Shown here in pieces: positions 34,290 through 43,375 of a stretch of 64,000 nt of DNA. The position numbers and the translations under genes are program-made. The notes under the pieces were generated by a model. It had not been told where the DNA came from, did not search any database, and was given only the letters and a program-made list of their open reading frames with translations. This DNA is from Ammoniphilus resinae (GTDB lineage: Bacteria; Bacillota; Bacilli; Aneurinibacillales; RAOX-1). Numbering within the stretch: the stretch's first letter is position 1; every line of letters begins with the position of its first letter. The DNA is taken from NCBI RefSeq assembly GCF_017873965.1, contig NZ_JAGGKT010000014.1, forward strand, positions 44,268-108,267, given 5' to 3'.

Positions 34290-35711
34290 ATGCAGACGCA
34301 ATTAAATCGTCAACAACGTTACGCCAAATCCGGAAAAAATAAGCCAAAAAAGAAATGGATGAAATGGGCTTTGCTTTGCCTTGTTCTTCTTGTTGCAACG
34401 GGCGCAGGGGCAGTATGGTGGGAATTCGATGATCTTTTAAATAAAGTTACCGTATCAACAGAACCAGGAACTTCCGATGAGAATCCAGTTGCCAAGGAAT
34501 ATAACCAAGAACCGATTTCGGTTGTTATCTTAGGGAAAGATACGCGCGAAGGACTTGGTATGTTGAATACTGATGTAATCATTGTCGCGGCGTTAAATCC
34601 GAAGACAAAACATGTGACGATGATGTCCATTCCTCGGGACACGGGTGTTCAAATTGAGGGCTATAGCGGCTGGCACAAGATCAATTCTGTGTATGCCAAA
34701 GGCGAATCAGAAAGACGTACAGCTGAAAGAAATAAACAACCAGTCACAGAAACAGGGATTAGCTTGTTGAAGAAAACGATTGAAGGGGCAGTCGGAATTC
34801 CAATTCAACATTATGTGACCGTTGACTTTGAGGGATTTACGAGTGTTATTGATAAGCTTGGTGGAGTCGAAATCGACGTGGAAAAAAGCATGAGATATGA
34901 TGATCCTCACGATGGGACACATATTAATCTAGATGAAGGATTACAGACCCTAGGTGGAAAAGAAGCATTAGGTTATGTTCGACATCGTTTGGATAACCGT
35001 GGCCCGAAATATTATTCCAATGACTTTGATCGAGGAAGAAGACAACAGGCCGTAATCAAGGCTGTCGTTGATAAGATGAAGTCTTTCTCTGGAATTTCCA
35101 GCTTCTTTGGAGTAATGGAGGTTGCGGGGGATCATATTCGAACAGATCTTTCGAAAGAACAAATTAAAGGGCTAATTTATGATTTTAAATCCGTAGGTTC
35201 GGAGAATATCGCTAGTATTGAAACTGGAGGATACTGGGACCGGGCATCATCACATACCATTATTCCGAAAGAAAATATGGAACAAATTCAATCAGCTTTT
35301 CATCAGGAAATGGGAATAACAGGAACAGATAGTGAGGGGACTTTCCGCGAAGAACCGGCTCGCGCTTCCCAGCCAACCCAAGTTAGACAGACCCAGCCGA
35401 AAGCAGTAGAGCCAGTCACACCAGAAAAACCAAAGGAGCCTACAAAAGAGGCAGCGGAAAAAACATCTAACGAACAGGGGCAGGCGGATCCAACAGAGAA
35501 GTTAGATCAACCAACGCCTGATAACGATGGCGTTACAAATGAATCACAACCTGAGGCTCAGACACCAGCTGAAAGTAATACGCCAAAGGAACCTGTAGAA
35601 CCGGTCAAAGGTCAGGATCAGCAGAATCAGGGCGGAAAAACATCCGCACCTGAAATACAGCCACCCATTGTAGCACCACAACCTGAGCCACTGAAGGTGA
35701 TGGAACAATAA
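34290..35711 (+). CDS. LytR-CpsA-Psr family cell-wall ligase with long C-terminal tail
   Basis: A 473-residue protein: short cytoplasmic basic segment, one membrane helix (residues ~27-45), then the extracellular LCP domain (VVILGKDTREGLGMLNTDVIIVAALNP near 75, MMSIPRDTGV near 110, YVRHRLDNRGPKYYSNDFDRGRRQQ near 230 in two parts). LCP enzymes attach teichoic acids or other polymers to peptidoglycan; the conserved Arg and Asp residues are present. From residue ~350 the tail is low-complexity, rich in Pro, Glu, Gln and Thr, and probably spans the wall. It lacks a recognisable binding domain. Confidence 0.9.
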   Translation: MQTQLNRQQRYAKSGKNKPKKKWMKWALLCLVLLVATGAGAVWWEFDDLLNKVTVSTEPGTSDENPVAKEYNQEPISVVILGKDTREGLGMLNTDVIIVAALNPKTKHVTMMSIPRDTGVQIEGYSGWHKINSVYAKGESERRTAERNKQPVTETGISLLKKTIEGAVGIPIQHYVTVDFEGFTSVIDKLGGVEIDVEKSMRYDDPHDGTHINLDEGLQTLGGKEALGYVRHRLDNRGPKYYSNDFDRGRRQQAVIKAVVDKMKSFSGISSFFGVMEVAGDHIRTDLSKEQIKGLIYDFKSVGSENIASIETGGYWDRASSHTIIPKENMEQIQSAFHQEMGITGTDSEGTFREEPARASQPTQVRQTQPKAVEPVTPEKPKEPTKEAAEKTSNEQGQADPTEKLDQPTPDNDGVTNESQPEAQTPAESNTPKEPVEPVKGQDQQNQGGKTSAPEIQPPIVAPQPEPLKVMEQ

Positions 35712-35717
35712 AATGAC

Positions 35718-35752
35718 AAAGGAGCGGACCGAAGGTCTGCTCCTTTACTTTT
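35718..35752 (+). terminator. Terminator of the LCP gene
   Basis: A 13-bp stem (AAAGGAGCGGACC with GGTCTGCTCCTTT, one G-T pair) with a GAA loop and a following ACTTTTC. Confidence 0.85.
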
Positions 35753-35837
35753 CAACGGAAAATGTTTCCGTTATTTAGTGTTTCAGTTCGACTCTAGTTG
35801 GATAACGGAAAAGTTTACCGTCTCATTAATAAAAAAG

Positions 35838-35870
35838 AAAAACCCGGTGCAATCCGGGTTTTTCTTTTTT
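35838..35870. terminator. Bidirectional terminator upstream of the typA stop
   Basis: AAAAACCCGG and CCGGGTTTTT form a 10-bp stem around TGCAAT, with T or A runs on both sides, between convergent genes. Confidence 0.88.
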
Positions 35871-37707
35871 ATGATGTAACACCAAACTTATAGTTCTTTT
35901 CGGCACGTTCCCGCTCATTCTTTTTCAAATACTTTTTACGGAGACGAACGGATTTTGGTGTGACTTCGCAGTATTCATTGTCATTTAGATATTCCAATGC
36001 TTCCTCAAGACTAAGTGTACGAGGAGTTTTAAGTTTGACGGTTTCGTCCTTTGTTGCACTACGGACGTTTGTCGCATGTTTTTCTTTACATACATTGACC
36101 ACCAAGTCATTGTCGCGGTTATGTTCACCGACAATCATTCCCTCGTAAACATCAGTACCCGCAGGTATGAACATGATGCCGCGGTCTTCAACAGAGAGCA
36201 GTCCATATGTCGTCGCCAGGCCTGTTTCGTGGGAGACAAGCACGCCTGCTCTTCTTCCTCCAACAGCACCATGAATAAGGGGTTTATAGCTGTCAAAGGA
36301 ATGATTTAAAATGCCAAACCCCCGAGTCATTGTCATAAATTCCGTTCGATATCCGATCAAGCCCCTAGAAGGAACAAGAAATTCCATTCGCACAGAACCA
36401 AATCCATTATTGACCATGTTAGTCATTTCAGCTTTTCTTGCCCCAAGGGATTCCATGACGGCACCAGTCGATTCTTCAGGTACATCAATAATTACCCTTT
36501 CTACCGGCTCCATTTTTTTACCATCGATTTCTCGTACAATAACCTCTGGTTTAGAAACTAATAGCTCATACCCCTCACGGCGCATGTTTTCAATCAAGAT
36601 GGATAGGTGAAGTTCACCGCGTCCAGAGACAACGAAGGACTCACCACCCTCAGAGTCTTCAACACGTAAGCTTACATCAGTCTCCAACTCTTGGTATAGA
36701 CGATCTCTGATTTTCCTTGATGTTACATGTTTTCCTTCTCTTCCGGCGAAAGGCCCGTTATTTACGGAGAAAGTCATTTGCAGCGTAGGTTCGTCAATTT
36801 TTAATAATGGAAGCGCCTCAGGATGTTCAACATCTGCGATTGTTTCCCCTACATTGATTTCTTCCAGTCCAGGAACGGCAACCAAGTCACCTGCTTTTGC
36901 CTCTTCAATTTCAATTCTTTTTAATCCAGAGAATCCAAATAATTTCGCAATCCGAACCTGTTTAATCGATCCGTCGCGTTTAATTTGTGCAACCGTTTGG
37001 CCTCTACGAATCATTCCTCGATGAACACGGCCAATTCCGATCCGTCCAAGGTAATCATTGTAATCAAGGATGGTTGCCTGCATTTGTAAAGGTCCATCTA
37101 AGTCAACTTCCGGTGCTGGAATATGTTCGATAATTGCCTGGAATAGGGCTTCAAGGTTTTCATCCTGGTGGTGGGGATCCGTACTCGCCGTACCGTTTAT
37201 TCCTGATGCATAGATGACTGGGAATTCAAGTTGGTCTTCTGTCGCATCCAAATCAATAAACAAATCGTATACGTCATTAACCACCTCTTCTGGGCGGGCA
37301 TTTTCGCGGTCAATTTTATTTATGACAAGAATGGGGGTAAGATGTTGTTCAAGAGCCTTTTTCAGAACAAATCGCGTTTGCGGCATGCAACCTTCAAAAG
37401 CATCGACTATCAGGATAACACCGTCAACCATTTTCATGATCCGTTCCACTTCACCACCAAAGTCTGCGTGTCCCGGCGTGTCCATAATATTGATGATGAC
37501 ATCGTTATATTTTACCGCAGTATTTTTGGCAAGGATGGTAATTCCACGTTCTCTTTCTATATCATTCGAGTCCATGACACGCTCTTGAACGGTTTCATTC
37601 GCTCGAAAAATACCGGATTGTTGAAGCATTTTATCAACCAGGGTTGTTTTTCCATGGTCAACGTGAGCAATAATTGCAATATTTCTTAAGTCTTCTCTTC
37701 TCATCAC
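35869..37707 (-). CDS. typA: Ribosome-associated GTPase TypA/BipA
   Basis: A 612-residue translational GTPase. G1 is AHVDHGKTT, G2 is RERGITI, G3 DTPGHADFGGEVER and G4 NKID; the EF-G-like domains follow, with the BipA-specific C-terminal domain (GTDVYEGMIVGEHNRDNDLVVNVCK in parts) and LRKKYLKKNERERA near the end. Length is usual for the family. TypA binds the 70S ribosome and helps 50S assembly under stress and cold. GTG 37707 lies 9 bases from GGAG; an ATG one codon in is the alternative. Repeats lie directly upstream (37720-37970). Confidence 0.96.
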   Translation of the reverse strand: MMRREDLRNIAIIAHVDHGKTTLVDKMLQQSGIFRANETVQERVMDSNDIERERGITILAKNTAVKYNDVIINIMDTPGHADFGGEVERIMKMVDGVILIVDAFEGCMPQTRFVLKKALEQHLTPILVINKIDRENARPEEVVNDVYDLFIDLDATEDQLEFPVIYASGINGTASTDPHHQDENLEALFQAIIEHIPAPEVDLDGPLQMQATILDYNDYLGRIGIGRVHRGMIRRGQTVAQIKRDGSIKQVRIAKLFGFSGLKRIEIEEAKAGDLVAVPGLEEINVGETIADVEHPEALPLLKIDEPTLQMTFSVNNGPFAGREGKHVTSRKIRDRLYQELETDVSLRVEDSEGGESFVVSGRGELHLSILIENMRREGYELLVSKPEVIVREIDGKKMEPVERVIIDVPEESTGAVMESLGARKAEMTNMVNNGFGSVRMEFLVPSRGLIGYRTEFMTMTRGFGILNHSFDSYKPLIHGAVGGRRAGVLVSHETGLATTYGLLSVEDRGIMFIPAGTDVYEGMIVGEHNRDNDLVVNVCKEKHATNVRSATKDETVKLKTPRTLSLEEALEYLNDNEYCEVTPKSVRLRKKYLKKNERERAEKNYKFGVTS

Positions 37708-37719
37708 AAATTTTTTCTC

Positions 37720-37970
37720 CTTCTTCTTTTGTTTGCGAACTACGTCGAGTATGCTTTCTTCCGCAAACGATTTAGTTGTCCTTTAGGGCTTCTTCTTTTG
37801 TTTGCGAACTATGATGCACAGGATGTGCAAACTTCTGCGTTGCGACAGGACGTCGCGTTCTTAGCAGAAGATCCTTTATAGCTTCCGCAAACGATTTAGT
37901 TGTCCTTTAGGGCTTCTTCTTTGTTTTCGCCTTCGCAAACAATTTAGTGTCCTCTAGAAAATTAACTTAT
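37720..37970. repeat. Intergenic inverted-repeat array upstream of typA
   Basis: Three related segments, each ending in a CGCAAACRATTTAGT-GTCC block (CGCAAAC at 37762, 37886 and 37934) and the first two opening with CTTCTTCTTTTGTTTGCGAACTA (GTTTGCG at 37731 and 37800, complementary to CGCAAAC). The middle copy carries an insertion with two nested hairpins: TGCACA-GGA-TGTGCA at 37814-37828, and CTTCTGC with GCAGAAG (37832-37870) enclosing GCGAC-GTCGC. The rest of the 37708-38104 gap is AT-rich without a gene. It looks like a small non-coding repeat element that has duplicated. Confidence 0.65.
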
Positions 37971-38104
37971 TTATTATACTATATAAAGTGTTGATTACCT
38001 AAAGGTTTTTTATTATTTTTTTCACCGTTTTATTGCTGCTAATTAGTGCCAAGGATAAAAGGGGGTTTTGAAATTAAATACTATGGTTAAAGGATAGGAG
38101 TGTG

Positions 38105-38380
38105 ATGGAAATGCAAAAAGGTTTTTTGATGTTGCTTTTAGGAGGAGTTTTCTTATTGGCTGGTCTATTCACTATGCCGATGAGAAGGGTGAATCCGCGG
38201 CAAAATTTAGTTGATAATCCTTTTGGTTGGGGATTGTTTGGTTTCGGGCTTTCCAGTTTAATCATTGGCATCGCAACAAATCGAAGAAGTTCCTACTCCG
38301 AGGAAAATGGTTCTGACGATGTAGTTTATGTTTCAACAAAGGAAAAATCTCAAGAAGAGGAATTACCAGTAATACAATAA
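38105..38380 (+). CDS. Small two-helix membrane protein
   Basis: About 91 residues: two hydrophobic segments (about residues 6-22 and 44-60) separated by a basic loop, and a charged C-terminal tail (SYSEENGSDDVVYVSTKEKSQEEELPV). AGGATAGGAG lies just upstream; starts at 38102 (GTG), 38105 or 38111 are all possible. It has its own terminator. I recognise no family; the tail is probably cytoplasmic and could be a contact surface. Confidence 0.6.
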   Translation: MEMQKGFLMLLLGGVFLLAGLFTMPMRRVNPRQNLVDNPFGWGLFGFGLSSLIIGIATNRRSSYSEENGSDDVVYVSTKEKSQEEELPVIQ

Positions 38381-38386
38381 ACGATT

Positions 38387-38410
38387 AGGAGCGGACAACC
38401 GCTCCTCTTT
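38387..38410. terminator. Bidirectional terminator
   Basis: AGGAGCGG and CCGCTCCT form a perfect 8-bp stem around ACAA, followed by CTTT, between convergent genes. Confidence 0.75.
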
Positions 38411-39671
38411 AGGTTATCAGTGCTGCCGCTCTTCCGGAAACAAATCCCGTTGTAAAAGCGGCAGTAATATTAAAACCACCTGTATACCCATGAATATCTA
38501 AAATCTCTCCACAAAAGAAAAGCCCATTCATTTTTTTTGAATGTAAAGTCTTTGGGTCAAGCTCTTTCAAATGGACGCCGCCCCCTGTGACAAAGGCTTC
38601 CTCGATGGATAGAGTCCCATCCCCTTCAAGGGGAAACTGCTTTATTATTTCTGCCAATTGTTTTAAAGCCTCTCGGGGAAGGTGATCATACGTTGTTTCT
38701 TCCTTTAAATTTATTTTATCTAATAAAATGGGGATCATCCGCTCTGGAACGTAGCCCTTTAGGACATTTTTGATCGCTTTCTTTGGTTCGTTTTTAACCA
38801 AATCCGAAAGATCAGCTTGTACCTCATCTATCCGTCTTTCGGGGAACAGATCAATTAACAAGCCAATTTTTTTTGTTTGGAATTTCTTTAAGGCTTTGAC
38901 GACGAACTGACTGCAGCGCAGTGCCGCTGGTCCGGAAATTCCATAGTGTGTAAAGATCATATCGCCCCGGTGTTCAATGATTTTTTTATGGTTTTTGGGA
39001 TTCAAGACAGACAAATGGATGTTTCGAAGGGAAAGCCCCTGCAAGCTTCGATCCTTTATAAAGGTGTCAATGCAAGTGATAGGGACTTCCGTTGGAAATA
39101 ACTCGGTAATGGTATGTCCCGCGTCTTTCGCCCATTCATAGCCATCCCCCGTAGAACCCGTTTGGGGAACCGATTTCCCCCCTACGGCGACAACTACAGC
39201 TTTCGCTTCAATGGATTCACCGTCCTTTAACAAGACACCAGTGACTTTTCCGTTATTATATAAAACCTTTCGCACCGGGGTATTGGTTCGTATGGTTACG
39301 TTGAGGGATTTTACTTTTTGGATTAAGGCATTTACCACGTCTTTTGCCTTATTTGAAACTGGAAACATTCGCCCGCGATCCTCTTCCTTTAAGGCAATCC
39401 CTAACCCTTCGAAAAAACGAATAATGTCCAGGTTATTAAAGGTAGAAAAAGCACTATAGAGGAATCGCCCATTACCAGGAATATTTTTGATAATAAAATC
39501 GATATCCCCGGCATTGGTGACATTGCATCGACCTCCGCCGGAAATGGCTAATTTGCGGCCCAACTTATCCCCTTTATCAAGCAGAAGGACTTTGGCCCCT
39601 TCTGTTCCTGCCGAAGTGGCAGCCATTAATCCAGCTGGACCGCCACCTATAATAATGACATCAAAGTTCAT
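38409..39671 (-). CDS. HI0933-family flavoprotein
   Basis: A 420-residue FAD-dependent oxidoreductase of the HI0933/YtfP/YhiN family. The N-terminal motif is [17 protein letters not shown], with the conserved [14 protein letters not shown] near residue 45, [33 protein letters not shown] in the middle and [16 protein letters not shown] at the C-terminus. Family members are widespread in bacilli but their reaction is not settled; relatives have been discussed as reductases or oxidases of small amines. It is followed, in the same direction upstream, by the yfkK-type gene 11 bases away. Confidence 0.88.
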   Translation of the reverse strand: MNFDVIIIGGGPAGLMAATSAGTEGAKVLLLDKGDKLGRKLAISGGGRCNVTNAGDIDFIIKNIPGNGRFLYSAFSTFNNLDIIRFFEGLGIALKEEDRGRMFPVSNKAKDVVNALIQKVKSLNVTIRTNTPVRKVLYNNGKVTGVLLKDGESIEAKAVVVAVGGKSVPQTGSTGDGYEWAKDAGHTITELFPTEVPITCIDTFIKDRSLQGLSLRNIHLSVLNPKNHKKIIEHRGDMIFTHYGISGPAALRCSQFVVKALKKFQTKKIGLLIDLFPERRIDEVQADLSDLVKNEPKKAIKNVLKGYVPERMIPILLDKINLKEETTYDHLPREALKQLAEIIKQFPLEGDGTLSIEEAFVTGGGVHLKELDPKTLHSKKMNGLFFCGEILDIHGYTGGFNITAAFTTGFVSGRAAALIT

Positions 39672-39682
39672 TTTTACACATC

Positions 39683-39907
39683 CTATTTTTTTCGCATGCT
39701 GCCAAGCTCTGTCACAATAGCTTCCATTTCACTAATACTAAACCGATCTTTTTTGCTAATCATTTGATACAAATAAAGAAGATCCTCGTATACTTCAAGC
39801 TCAAAAGAATCGGGATTCATGACAGAAGTATTTACCATCGTTAGTTTCTTTTTAATTCCATCCATGATAAAAGCTATATTTTCGCGGCTAGGGTTTTCCA
39901 GATTCAT
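39683..39907 (-). CDS. UPF0435/DUF1128 protein, YfkK-like
   Basis: A 74-residue protein closely resembling Bacillus YfkK (MNLE...PSxEN at the start, [31 protein letters not shown], then LGSMRKK at the end). Helical, cytoplasmic, function unknown. GGGAG lies about 10 bases upstream of the ATG. It is the first gene of a two-gene leftward unit with the HI0933-type flavoprotein. Confidence 0.88.
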   Translation of the reverse strand: MNLENPSRENIAFIMDGIKKKLTMVNTSVMNPDSFELEVYEDLLYLYQMISKKDRFSISEMEAIVTELGSMRKK

Positions 39908-40035
39908 TATGTATCAGCTCCCATTGCATTTTTAACGATATTGTACCACAATTATATGGATATACTATGACAATAATTGATGGGTGCTGTAGCTCCGGAC
40001 GATGGGCTATCCGGATGAATAGGGGGAAAACATGA

Positions 40036-40989
40036 ATGACAGAGATGCTTCAACAACAGGTATCTCCATGTTTATGGGGAGATAAACGTTACCATACATG
40101 GAATTATCATCTTCGGGAAAAATTTGGCGATAAGGTTTTTAAAGTCATGTTGGATGCTGGATTTACTTGTCCCAATCGAGATGGAAAAGTAGCGATTGGT
40201 GGCTGTACATTTTGCAGCGCAAGAGGGTCGGGAGATTTTGCCGGTAGCAGGCGAGACGATTTAAAAAAACAGTTTCATGAGATTGCCGGGCGCATGCATC
40301 AGAAATGGCCCAAGGCGAAATACATTGGCTATTTTCAAGCGTACACGAATACTTACGCTCCTCTTGAAGAGCTTCGAGAGTCCTATGAAAGCATTTTGGA
40401 AGAGGATGTTGTCGGACTTTCCATCGCGACGAGACCCGATTGTCTTCCGGACGATGTCGTCGAATATTTGGCTGAAATTAATCAGAGGACTTATCTCTGG
40501 GTGGAACTTGGGTTGCAAACGGTGCATGAATCAACGGCACAGCTCATTAACCGCGCTCATGATTTTTCCACATATGTGGAAGGAGTCGAAAAACTAAGAA
40601 AGCATAATATCAATGTATGCTCGCATATTATCCTTGGCCTCCCAGGTGAAACGGAAGAAATGATGATGGAGACGGCTAAGGCAGTAGCAAAGCTTGACGT
40701 TCAAGGGATTAAAATCCATCTGCTGCATCTATTAAAAAAGACCCCTTTAGTTAAATTATGGGAACAGGGTGATCTTGAATTTTTGAGCCAAGAGGCCTAC
40801 ACCAAACTCGTTGTGGATATTTTGGAGATTCTTCCACCGGAGATGATTATTCATCGCCTAACGGGTGATGGACCTCCTGATTTGCTGATTGGCCCCTTAT
40901 GGAGTCGAAAAAAGTGGGAAGTTCTAAATGGCATAGATAAGCTGTTGGTAAAAAGGAATACCTGGCAGGGCAGGCTTTATGGAAAATAA
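40036..40989 (+). CDS. Radical SAM protein, TIGR01212/YtqA type
   Basis: A 317-residue radical SAM enzyme. The cluster cysteines lie in FTCPNRDGKVAIGGCTFC, a spaced C-x10-C-x2-C pattern rather than the plain CxxxCxxC, which is typical for the YhcC/YtqA/TIGR01212 group. Other features are IGYFQAYTNTYAP, LSIATRPDCL and HIILGLPGETEEMMMET. Members are conserved next to housekeeping genes in bacilli; the substrate is not established, though tRNA or Elp3-like chemistry has been proposed. AGGGGGAAAACATGA gives the ribosome site. Confidence 0.9.
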   Translation: MTEMLQQQVSPCLWGDKRYHTWNYHLREKFGDKVFKVMLDAGFTCPNRDGKVAIGGCTFCSARGSGDFAGSRRDDLKKQFHEIAGRMHQKWPKAKYIGYFQAYTNTYAPLEELRESYESILEEDVVGLSIATRPDCLPDDVVEYLAEINQRTYLWVELGLQTVHESTAQLINRAHDFSTYVEGVEKLRKHNINVCSHIILGLPGETEEMMMETAKAVAKLDVQGIKIHLLHLLKKTPLVKLWEQGDLEFLSQEAYTKLVVDILEILPPEMIIHRLTGDGPPDLLIGPLWSRKKWEVLNGIDKLLVKRNTWQGRLYGK

Positions 40990-40992
40990 AAT

Positions 40993-41481
40993 TTAAAAAG
41001 GAATAGCCTGTTTTTTTAACTGCAGCATGGTCTCGCTATCGATCAGTTCTGGAGTGATTTGCGCGATACCTTTTTGTAAGAGGAAAGCCTGTAAGGGAAT
41101 GAGCGGATCTGGACCAGCGATAATCATAAGCGGATTGGTAGTTCCGTAATGTGTTAGGGACTTCACTTTGAAGGAGTATTTGTCTATTTTGCTTGGTTTT
41201 AATTTGGAGAAGGGATGACTGTGCCAGTCGCCGATATATTTAAAAACTTTTCCTTGTCGTTGCAATTGTTTCACCCTGCGGTTGCAATAAGCTTCGTCGA
41301 ATTGAATGGAGAAGGGCATGTGAATGGCGGAAGGGCCAGGTCCTGATACACTGGAAACAATTAATGCCATTGGGGTACGAAAACCCACCATAATTCCTCC
41401 CGTTTCTCTCCCGGGATGTCGTTTCACTTCCGCTTGAATCTGTTGGTATGCTTTTTCGGATACAAATACTTTAAAGTTCAA
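40993..41481 (-). CDS. JAMM/MPN+ domain metalloprotein
   Basis: A 162-residue single-domain protein of the prokaryotic JAB family. The catalytic JAMM motif is intact: E in RETGGIMVG near residue 27 and H-x-H-P-x7-S-x2-D in WHSHPFSKLKPSKID near 89-103. Such zinc peptidases cleave isopeptide-like bonds or process ubiquitin-like sulfur carriers. MoaD and MoaE are encoded 2-3 kb away, so release of a C-terminal extension from a sulfur carrier is possible but not shown; MoaD here already ends in GG. TTG start with GGAGGG at good spacing. Confidence 0.8.
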   Translation of the reverse strand: MNFKVFVSEKAYQQIQAEVKRHPGRETGGIMVGFRTPMALIVSSVSGPGPSAIHMPFSIQFDEAYCNRRVKQLQRQGKVFKYIGDWHSHPFSKLKPSKIDKYSFKVKSLTHYGTTNPLMIIAGPDPLIPLQAFLLQKGIAQITPELIDSETMLQLKKQAIPF

Positions 41482-41531
41482 GAGTTACACCCTCCATCTG
41501 AGAGTTAGAAGTTGAAAAGCTGCACTTAGGA

Positions 41532-41574
41532 TCGGAAATCACTTGTGATATACCAATTCACATGTGATTTCCGA
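41532..41574. repeat. Inverted repeat with two TCACNTGTGA palindromes
   Basis: Perfect 11-bp arms (TCGGAAATCAC and GTGATTTCCGA) enclose a 21-base loop. Each arm end also forms its own palindrome, TCACTTGTGA at 41539 and TCACATGTGA at 41558. No T run follows on either strand, so it looks like a regulatory site or RNA hairpin between two leftward genes rather than a terminator. Confidence 0.5.
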
Positions 41575-41638
41575 CTGCTCTCTATCGATCCATTATACGT
41601 TCACTTCATAAAAAGGGAGTATCCGTTAAAGCCCAAAT

Positions 41639-42001
41639 TCACTCTTTCACAAACCTTCTTTTAAATGAATTCCACTCTTCCTCCGTTTCTAAATTCATCA
41701 TTTCATCATAAAGCTCTTCCATCACTTCTTCATCGCTAAAAGAGATGGGTTGGTCATCACCGCTAAGACTTTGTTCGATTTTTGCGATCTGTTCCATTTC
41801 CTTTCGGTAGACCGCCAGGAGCGGTTTCGAGTATTCCACTAGGAGTCTCCGTTCTGCCGCAGGATCTCTTTCCAATTGACTTTCATAGTGTTCTGTATAT
41901 TCTTCTTGCGTTAACATGTTATCCAGTTGAGAAGGATCTTGTCCAATAAAAATAGCGTATCTCAATTGCTCTAGTTGTTGATTCAAATCCATGGGTTCCA
42001 T
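41639..42001 (-). CDS. Acidic helical protein of unknown function
   Basis: About 120 residues, rich in Glu and Gln and predicted all-helical, with no cysteine and no signal peptide. Two possible starts exist: ATG 42001 (only 2 bases after AAAGGGG) and ATG 41992 (11 bases after). The product resembles no family I know. It is divergent from tatC across an intergenic region of about 100 bases and lies upstream of the JAMM gene, from which it is separated by the inverted repeat at 41532. Confidence 0.6.
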   Translation of the reverse strand: MEPMDLNQQLEQLRYAIFIGQDPSQLDNMLTQEEYTEHYESQLERDPAAERRLLVEYSKPLLAVYRKEMEQIAKIEQSLSGDDQPISFSDEEVMEELYDEMMNLETEEEWNSFKRRFVKE

Positions 42002-42099
42002 TTCCCCTTTAGTGTGATATAAAAATTTAACAAAGAAATTCGTTTCTGTTATGATCTAATTATACATAATTATGGCTAGTAGTGGGGGCAAGTACACCG

Positions 42100-42867
42100 A
42101 TGAAGGATCCGATTGATCGAGCAATACCTTGGACGGAACATTTAGAAGAACTAAGAAAACGAATCATCTTTTCTGCTATCTACTTTTTTATTGCCACTAT
42201 CATTGGGTTTGTTTACTCGGCTGATGTGGTTAATTTACTAAAAAGCGGGCCAGTAGCCAATCAGATGGATTGGCACGTATTTGCGATATCTGATGCCCTT
42301 TCCGTATATATTAAAGTCTCGATTGTGATTGGTGTCATCTTGTCATTACCTTTTTTACTTTATCAGCTTTGGGCATTTGTAAGACCAGGGCTACGGATTG
42401 ACGAGCAGAAAGTTGCCCTTCGCTTTATACCAGCAGCTACCCTATTGTTTTTGGTTGGGATTTCCTTTGCTTACTTCGTACTTTTTCCGATGGTCTTAAA
42501 TTTTATGCTTGTCATGACGAAAACGCTGCAAGCAGAAGAAACCTATGGGATTATGCAGTTTTTTAGTTTTTTGTTTTCCATTGTTATGCCTTTTGGCGTG
42601 TTGTTTGAGCTACCAATTATCGTGATGTTTTTGACACGAATTCGCATTTTAAATCCGATGCGCTTGGCAAAGGCAAGGAAAATCGCCTATTTTCTTCTCG
42701 TTATTATTGCCGTGACGATTACGCCACCAGAGTTTGTCTCTGATTTCCTTGTCACTATTCCTCTGTTGTTGTTATATGAATTTAGCATTTGGTTATCAAA
42801 AGGGGTTTATAAAAAGCAATTAAAAGAGGATGAAGAATTCATGAAGGAAGAAAGGGCAGCGGAGTGA
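42100..42867 (+). CDS. tatC: Sec-independent translocase subunit TatC
   Basis: About 255 residues with six membrane segments. TatC signatures are visible: HLEELRKRIIFS near residue 14, which recognises the twin-arginine signal, and LPFLLYQLWAFVRPGL near 88. The C-terminal tail is cytoplasmic and charged. No tatA gene is adjacent. Here tatC is followed by mobB (8 bases), moaE and moaD, which make the molybdenum cofactor; exported molybdoenzymes are classical Tat cargo, so the order is sensible. ATG 42100 is preceded by GGGGG at 11 bases; a GTG at 42082 is less likely. Confidence 0.93.
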   Translation: MKDPIDRAIPWTEHLEELRKRIIFSAIYFFIATIIGFVYSADVVNLLKSGPVANQMDWHVFAISDALSVYIKVSIVIGVILSLPFLLYQLWAFVRPGLRIDEQKVALRFIPAATLLFLVGISFAYFVLFPMVLNFMLVMTKTLQAEETYGIMQFFSFLFSIVMPFGVLFELPIIVMFLTRIRILNPMRLAKARKIAYFLLVIIAVTITPPEFVSDFLVTIPLLLLYEFSIWLSKGVYKKQLKEDEEFMKEERAAE

Positions 42868-42874
42868 CAGTAAA

Positions 42875-43363
42875 ATGAAGAAACCAGTGGTCATTCAAAT
42901 TGTAGGCTTTAAGAATAGTGGCAAAACAACAACGACCTGTAACTTGATCGAGAGGTTTTCTGCTCTTGGCTGGAAAGTCGGCAGTATTAAGCATGATGCA
43001 CATCACTTTGAAATCGATCACCCAGGGAAAGATACATGGCGTCACCGAGAAGCTGGAGCACAGGTAGTAGCGATTGCTTCACAAAATAAAACAGCGATTA
43101 TGAAGCAGGAAGGTACGAGCCTTCCTGATCTTTTAGGGCAGATGGAAGGTATGGATATCGTCCTAGTAGAGGGCTATAAATATTCGAAGTATCCCAAAAT
43201 TGTGATTTTGCGAAATGAAATGGATATTTCTTTGTTAAACGAAACCGAGGGGATTTTCTTAATTTCCAGTTGGTTTCCTTATCAACATGAAGATATTCCG
43301 GTTGTATCCTGTCGTGACTATGAAGCGATCTTTGCAAAAATCCAGGACTATATAAAAGAATAG
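42875..43363 (+). CDS. mobB: Molybdopterin-guanine dinucleotide biosynthesis protein MobB
   Basis: A 162-residue P-loop GTPase. The nucleotide motif is VGFKNSGKTTTT near residue 9; GSIKHDAHHFEIDHPGKDTWRHREAG follows with the conserved His-rich stretch of MobB; VLVEGYKYSKYPKI is near 105. MobB assists MobA in adding GMP to molybdopterin. No mobA is seen in the operon. It starts 8 bases after tatC and is followed by moaE 12 bases later, so the four genes are one transcription unit. Confidence 0.92.
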   Translation: MKKPVVIQIVGFKNSGKTTTTCNLIERFSALGWKVGSIKHDAHHFEIDHPGKDTWRHREAGAQVVAIASQNKTAIMKQEGTSLPDLLGQMEGMDIVLVEGYKYSKYPKIVILRNEMDISLLNETEGIFLISSWFPYQHEDIPVVSCRDYEAIFAKIQDYIKE

Positions 43364-43375
43364 TGGGAGGTTCAA

